From the NCBI GenBank assembly GCA_001643675.2, contig LSRY02000009.1, forward strand, positions 1,625,001 to 1,689,000: DNA of 64,000 nucleotides, given 5' to 3'. Numbering within the stretch: position 1 is the stretch's first letter; every line of letters starts with the position of its first letter. Under the pieces are notes generated by a model. That model did not search any database, was not told the DNA's origin, and saw nothing but the letters and a program-made list of their open reading frames with translations. This stretch comes from Monocercomonoides exilis. Taxonomy: Eukaryota; Preaxostyla; Oxymonadida; Polymastigidae. Below, piece after piece: positions 60,101-64,000 of this stretch. Position numbers and translations under genes: made by a program.

Positions 60101-61227
60101 TCCTTCAAACGCCCCTCAAATTTCTATTTTCATTTTTCATATTTTCTTTCTTTTCATTCATATCATCTCTTTCATTCAAATTTCTTATGAACATATTTTT
60201 CTTCTAAATTATTTGTCAAATTTCTTCTTTTGTCATTTCATCAACTTCTATTTCCCTCTTTTTGCTTTTAACAAGACTCGCCCGACACGTCATCCAAAAC
60301 CATCAAAGGCCTGCTCTTCTATTCGCTTCAATTTTTGCTCCTTCTCATTCCACCAAACACTCTCCAATCATAATCCCCAGATTTCTTAAAGGCGCCAAAT
60401 ATGCTCTTTTTCCATATTCCTTGTTCATTCATCAAAATTGTGCACTCTTGCAAAGATTCCAGTTTCAACAAAAATAATAACAAACGATGAAATTAAAAAT
60501 AATCATAACAAGCAAACATATTCTTTTTATAATGATCATTCTTCACAAACTTTCTTCTTCTTCTTCAATTATTTCTCCGTTTTGCCAACAAAACCCATCT
60601 GTCTCGTCTTCGTTTCCTTTTTGCTTCCTCAAAATAATTATTTAACAGCCAAAACCCAATTCTGCTTCCACTCAAATAACCTTCACAAATTCCATTCTTA
60701 AAAAAAAATTGAGGATGAGTAGGATGAAGAAGAAGATAATGAATTCGAACTCTTCAGTTAATTGTTGTTGCATATTTTCATGTTTGGGATGCAGGCTATT
60801 GGTGAAAAATTCTTGAATCCATCATAACAGTTTGCTTATCTGCAATATAAATAAATAGTGAAAGCAAATGATGAACGACAAAAAAAAATCAAGCCATCTG
60901 AAATATACAAAATGAGAATGTTTCAAATTAAAATTAACTGAAACATTCTTAAATTACCACGTTCCGAAATTTCACTTTGTTTTTTTAAAAGAATAACGGA
61001 CAGTTATTCTACGAAAATCTATCTCTTCTTGCATGTGTCAATTTCAATAAATATTGAATTTGTTCTGATCCGAAAATACAATAAAAAACAAGCTGTTCAA
61101 ATTAGCGATAAACATGATTCTATTGTTTGTATATTTTGTTTGTTCTACGAATTTTCACTTTTGAAGGCTGAACTTGGAAATATTTTTTTTTTAATTAATA
61201 ATAATGGATTGAATTTTTTGATCTGTG
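60100..61227. other. Downstream flank of copy 2; no gene seen
   Basis: TC-rich sequence matching 7404-7944 and 16490-16650, then AT-rich sequence. 60400-60700 preserves the site into which the Tc1-like element inserted in copy 1. Confidence 0.5.
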
Positions 61228-61253
61228 GTGATTTTTCAAAAATTTTCACCCAT

Positions 61254-62800
61254 ATTCACGTCAGTGATTTTTTTTTTTAAAAGTTAAAATATTTCGTAAA
61301 AGCATAAAAAAATATTATATTATAATATATCTCATTTTTTTGTTCATTATTTGCACAAGAAAATCAATAATCGTCGTTAATATCGCTTATTTTAAAAAAA
61401 GTTTCTATGGGATACTGACGAATTGTCAAATAAGGAATTTTAGATCGTCAGTGACGGTCATGCCCGTCAGGACAAGTCAGCATTTCAATGTTGGACAAAA
61501 AATTGAAATAAATACTAATTGGTGAAAAAGTTGTATTTTGCTGTGATGAAGGTGAAATAGAATCGTGCGACGAAAAATTTTAACGCTTTTCTCAAGTATT
61601 TATGGAACAAATCAAAATTGAACGTATGCAATCAGAACGCACGTAGAAAACTTGACATCAAGGAAATACAACAATTCATCCAGAACGAAACAGGATCAGA
61701 AAATGGTTTATTTTTTTTATGATAAATTTTATAGAACTATTTTTAATATTAACAAGTTCACAAAGTTCACTAAAATGTCTAAAGCCAGTAGTCAGTTAAC
61801 AAACTACTCGCTGTTTGTCTTCATCTCTTTGTTACACACACAAATATATTGAAGATCCTGCTTCAACAAATTCCTTTTCAATAAAATGTTATTTTCGTTT
61901 TTTTTCATTCATCTTTCTTTCCCGACAACGTTGAAAAGTATTTATCAATTTCTTCGATCGACTTGAAGCGCCTGCCTCCTTATCTTCATCACTTGAAAAA
62001 TTGGGATCAATTTTTCAAAAACGCCAACTGGACATAACGACTGAAGAATTGTTCTTCAAAAACGAGTGATAAAAGAAATTGTATTGGATGAAACAAGAGT
62101 TCAACAAATGTTCTTGAGAATGAGGATTGCGAAATGGACGAGTTATTTATCACCGAGATAATTGAAAGATGTTCAGAAATACTCCGTAAGCATTTTCATC
62201 GAATGAAGATAATCGCTGGATACTTTTATCACTTAATAGAATATGTTATTTCTCTAATGGCGCAATGGAAGATTAGGGCCGAATCATTGTTGGAATGAGT
62301 GAAATATAATGTGAATAAAGATTCTTCATGAAAGTTTTGATTGTGAATTTGTTACTGATTAAAACTTTTTCTTATTGTTTTCATACGCACCACAAAATAT
62401 TTCGTTTTTTTCAATATCTCACATCACATCCGAGGAATAAACTTTAGACATTTTGAAGCTCGTTGATTTTTATTGTTTTTTTTTAAAAATACTATGCAAT
62501 TCATCTCTTAATATTATGAAAAAAAATTAACGTATTATATTTCGCTGTGTTTATTAACCTGTTAATCATAGAAACCTTGCGAAATGAAACAGTTATATGG
62601 TTTATTCGTTCATCTTCTTTTGAATCTTTTCTCCTTATTCTAATTCTATTCTTGTTTATTAATATCGTTTGCGTCATTCTTTTTCCCATCATCCTAACAG
62701 ATTGTTCTTCTCCTTGATCCGCTTGAAATAGGTTTCGTTTGGGTTTTCCTTTCATGTCCAACAACACATTTCGATCTCGAAGTTTTCACTTTTCTCTCTA
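61254..62800. other. AT-rich region; no gene supported
   Basis: Short open frames only. A 6-bp hairpin TGACGG/CCGTCA lies at 61452-61469. Confidence 0.4.
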
Positions 62801-62801
62801 T

Positions 62802-64000
62802 CTAATTCTTCGATTCTTCTTTGCTCATATCACATTCAGTGAATTTGGTGTCACTCACTGAAAATGTGTTGGCAGGGGCAGATGAGGAGAATGAGATGCA
62901 CCCGCCATTGGTGGCAGTTTGTAGGTGTTGTGGAGCTGAGTCGATGTTGGTGATGGTGCAGTTGGCGAGGGAGAGGGAGAGGGCAGGGGAAGTGACTGAG
63001 GAGAGGACACAGCTGGTGGGGGAGGCAGTGGAGGTGATGTCTGTGAAGTTGGATGAGTTGAACGTAAGGGGGTTTGTGAGGGAGGTGAGGTGGAAGATGC
63101 TTTGGCTGTTGAGGGGGAGACTGGTGATTGCTGTGTGGTTGAGGGCGAGGGAGCCAGCAGTGAGGAAGAAGAGGGGTGTTTTTATAGTTATTGAGGTTGT
63201 TCCAGTGATGGTGGTTGTGTTGAGGTTGAGTGAAGGGGAGTTATCGGAGAGGTGGAAGAGGATGGGGGTGATTTGATTTGTGGAGTTGTGGGAGATGGAG
63301 AGGGCAGAGACTGTGAGGGAGCCCTGGGTCTGTTGGAAGAGGGCAGACGAGGCAGATGGATCTGGTGAAGAAGATGCAGATGAAAATGATGATGTTGATT
63401 ATGATGACTGTGAATGTGAGTTTGGTGGTTGAGGAATGCCACTGGAGGCGATGGTGGTGGCATCTGTTCCATTTCCAGTGATTTTGGTGTTGACCGCACT
63501 GAAGGTGAGTGTTTGAGTGGGAACAAATACTGAGGTGAGAAGGGTGAGAGAGGCGTCTTGTGTATCTGTCATGCAAACAAGAGCATATTATATTGAGGCG
63601 CATGGATTAAGTTGTGTTATTCCACAAAGATTTGTATTTGTTCCATTATTTGATACGATTTTGAATGTTTAACTGAGGGAAAGCCATCTATTGTTCTCGG
63701 CATTATCAGCTCTTCCAGCATTCCAGACTCTTTTTGTTGTGGTTATTGAGCTGCATTGCTGGAAAGAAGATTGGGTTATATCACTTCCGTAAAAGAACAC
63801 ATCATTTCCCCTGCCATTTTTGGCAGTGTTGCCATCGAAGAAACAGAATAAGATTAATTGTGTTCCGCTCATCCAAGTGAAGGTGTTTGTGCAACACAAC
63901 CCAGCGCCACCATGTATAGCAGAGGCAGTCAATTTATTGCGAACAAACTGACAATCATTGACTGAAAACTCAATTGGCTTTGCGGAGGGAGGATAATAAA
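62802..64000 (-). pseudogene. Beta-helix protein pseudogene, runs off the right edge
   Basis: One minus frame from 64000 to TAG 62802-62804. It starts in AIHGGAGLCC...TWMSGTQLILF, followed by GRGNDVFFYGSDITQS, then TAA 63669-63671, NNGTNTNLCG, NPCASI, TAA 63588-63590, TLLTSVFVPTQTLTFSA, TKITGNGTDATTIASSGIPQ, TAA 63399-63401, and a second repeat domain (SALSISHNSTNQITP, LSLSLANCTITNIDSAP, NGGCISFSS). It shows what follows TKITGN in longer family members. No frameshift was seen. The 5' end lies outside the window. Confidence 0.65.

Larger units (their letters stand above)
56827..61253 (+). mobile_element. Candidate 4.4-kb element with perfect 26-bp TIRs
   Basis: 56827-56852 (ATGGGTGAAAATTTTTGAAA and six more bases) is the exact reverse complement of 61228-61253. 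The interval encloses the second copy of the coiled-coil gene. The same GGGTGAAAA-type end precedes copy 1 at 3834. No transposase lies between, so if it is mobile it would be non-autonomous. Confidence 0.5.

Noticed and set aside
61441-61480. Short hairpin TGACGG/CCGTCA as an RNA gene
   Set aside because: A single 6-bp stem with no further support.
1-64000. tRNA and rRNA genes
   Set aside because: A reading for T-loop-like GTTCRA motifs in plausible cloverleaf context and for rRNA-like blocks found nothing convincing. A covariance search would be needed to be sure.

Overview
The window looks like AT-rich nuclear DNA of a unicellular eukaryote. It has short spliceosomal introns, serine and Glu/Lys homopolymer tracts, many simple repeats and dispersed DNA transposons, and no bacterial operon structure. 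Parallel beta-helix surface proteins carrying a conserved TDADxCGRxxxTPCxTI signature recall expanded families in anaerobic flagellates (oxymonads or trichomonads). An oxymonad-like host is my best guess, made from memory and with low confidence. Most host genes here are broken by in-frame stops, frameshifts or truncation.

Layout. 0.5-1.8 kb: relic of a minus-strand gene. 3.8-7.2 kb: a degraded coiled-coil gene whose paralogue lies at 56.8-60.7 kb. 7.945-16.442 kb: an 8.5-kb Tc1/mariner-like transposon with repeat-rich inverted ends and TA target duplications. It carries an apparently intact DD34E transposase (14229-15821) and 6 kb of host-like debris. The 56.8-60.7 kb paralogue lacks this insertion and so preserves the empty site. 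17.8-21.4 kb and 23.8-28.0 kb: two paralogous multi-exon genes that join a USP-type deubiquitinase domain to a transposase-like domain. The second sits in a 6.66-kb element (22854-29513) bounded by nearly identical 606-bp inverted repeats. A GC-rich segment able to form a pseudoknot follows each gene. 30.1-30.7 kb: a beta-helix fragment. 30.9-36.9 kb: a large serine-rich protein with a retinoblastoma pocket-B-like fold, followed to 40.1 kb by decayed coding sequence. 41.8-43.3 and 49.0-49.6 kb: Merlin/IS1016-like relics and nested MITEs ending in GGGTGA. 44.5-47.8 kb: relics of a helical-repeat gene. 47.9-48.6 kb: an inverted copy of 12.9-13.6 kb. 51.2-53.0 kb: the longest beta-helix gene. 53.7-58 kb: relics, including an inverted pair of ARM-like segments. 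62.8-64.0 kb: a beta-helix pseudogene running off the right edge.

How it fits together. The window is best read as a transposon-rich accessory region in which mobile elements have moved, interrupted and duplicated host gene fragments. The most novel system is the deubiquitinase-transposase element. It combines a DUB cysteine protease, a catalytic transposase-like half separated from it by a stop codon in both copies, long palindromic ends, and a structured downstream segment.
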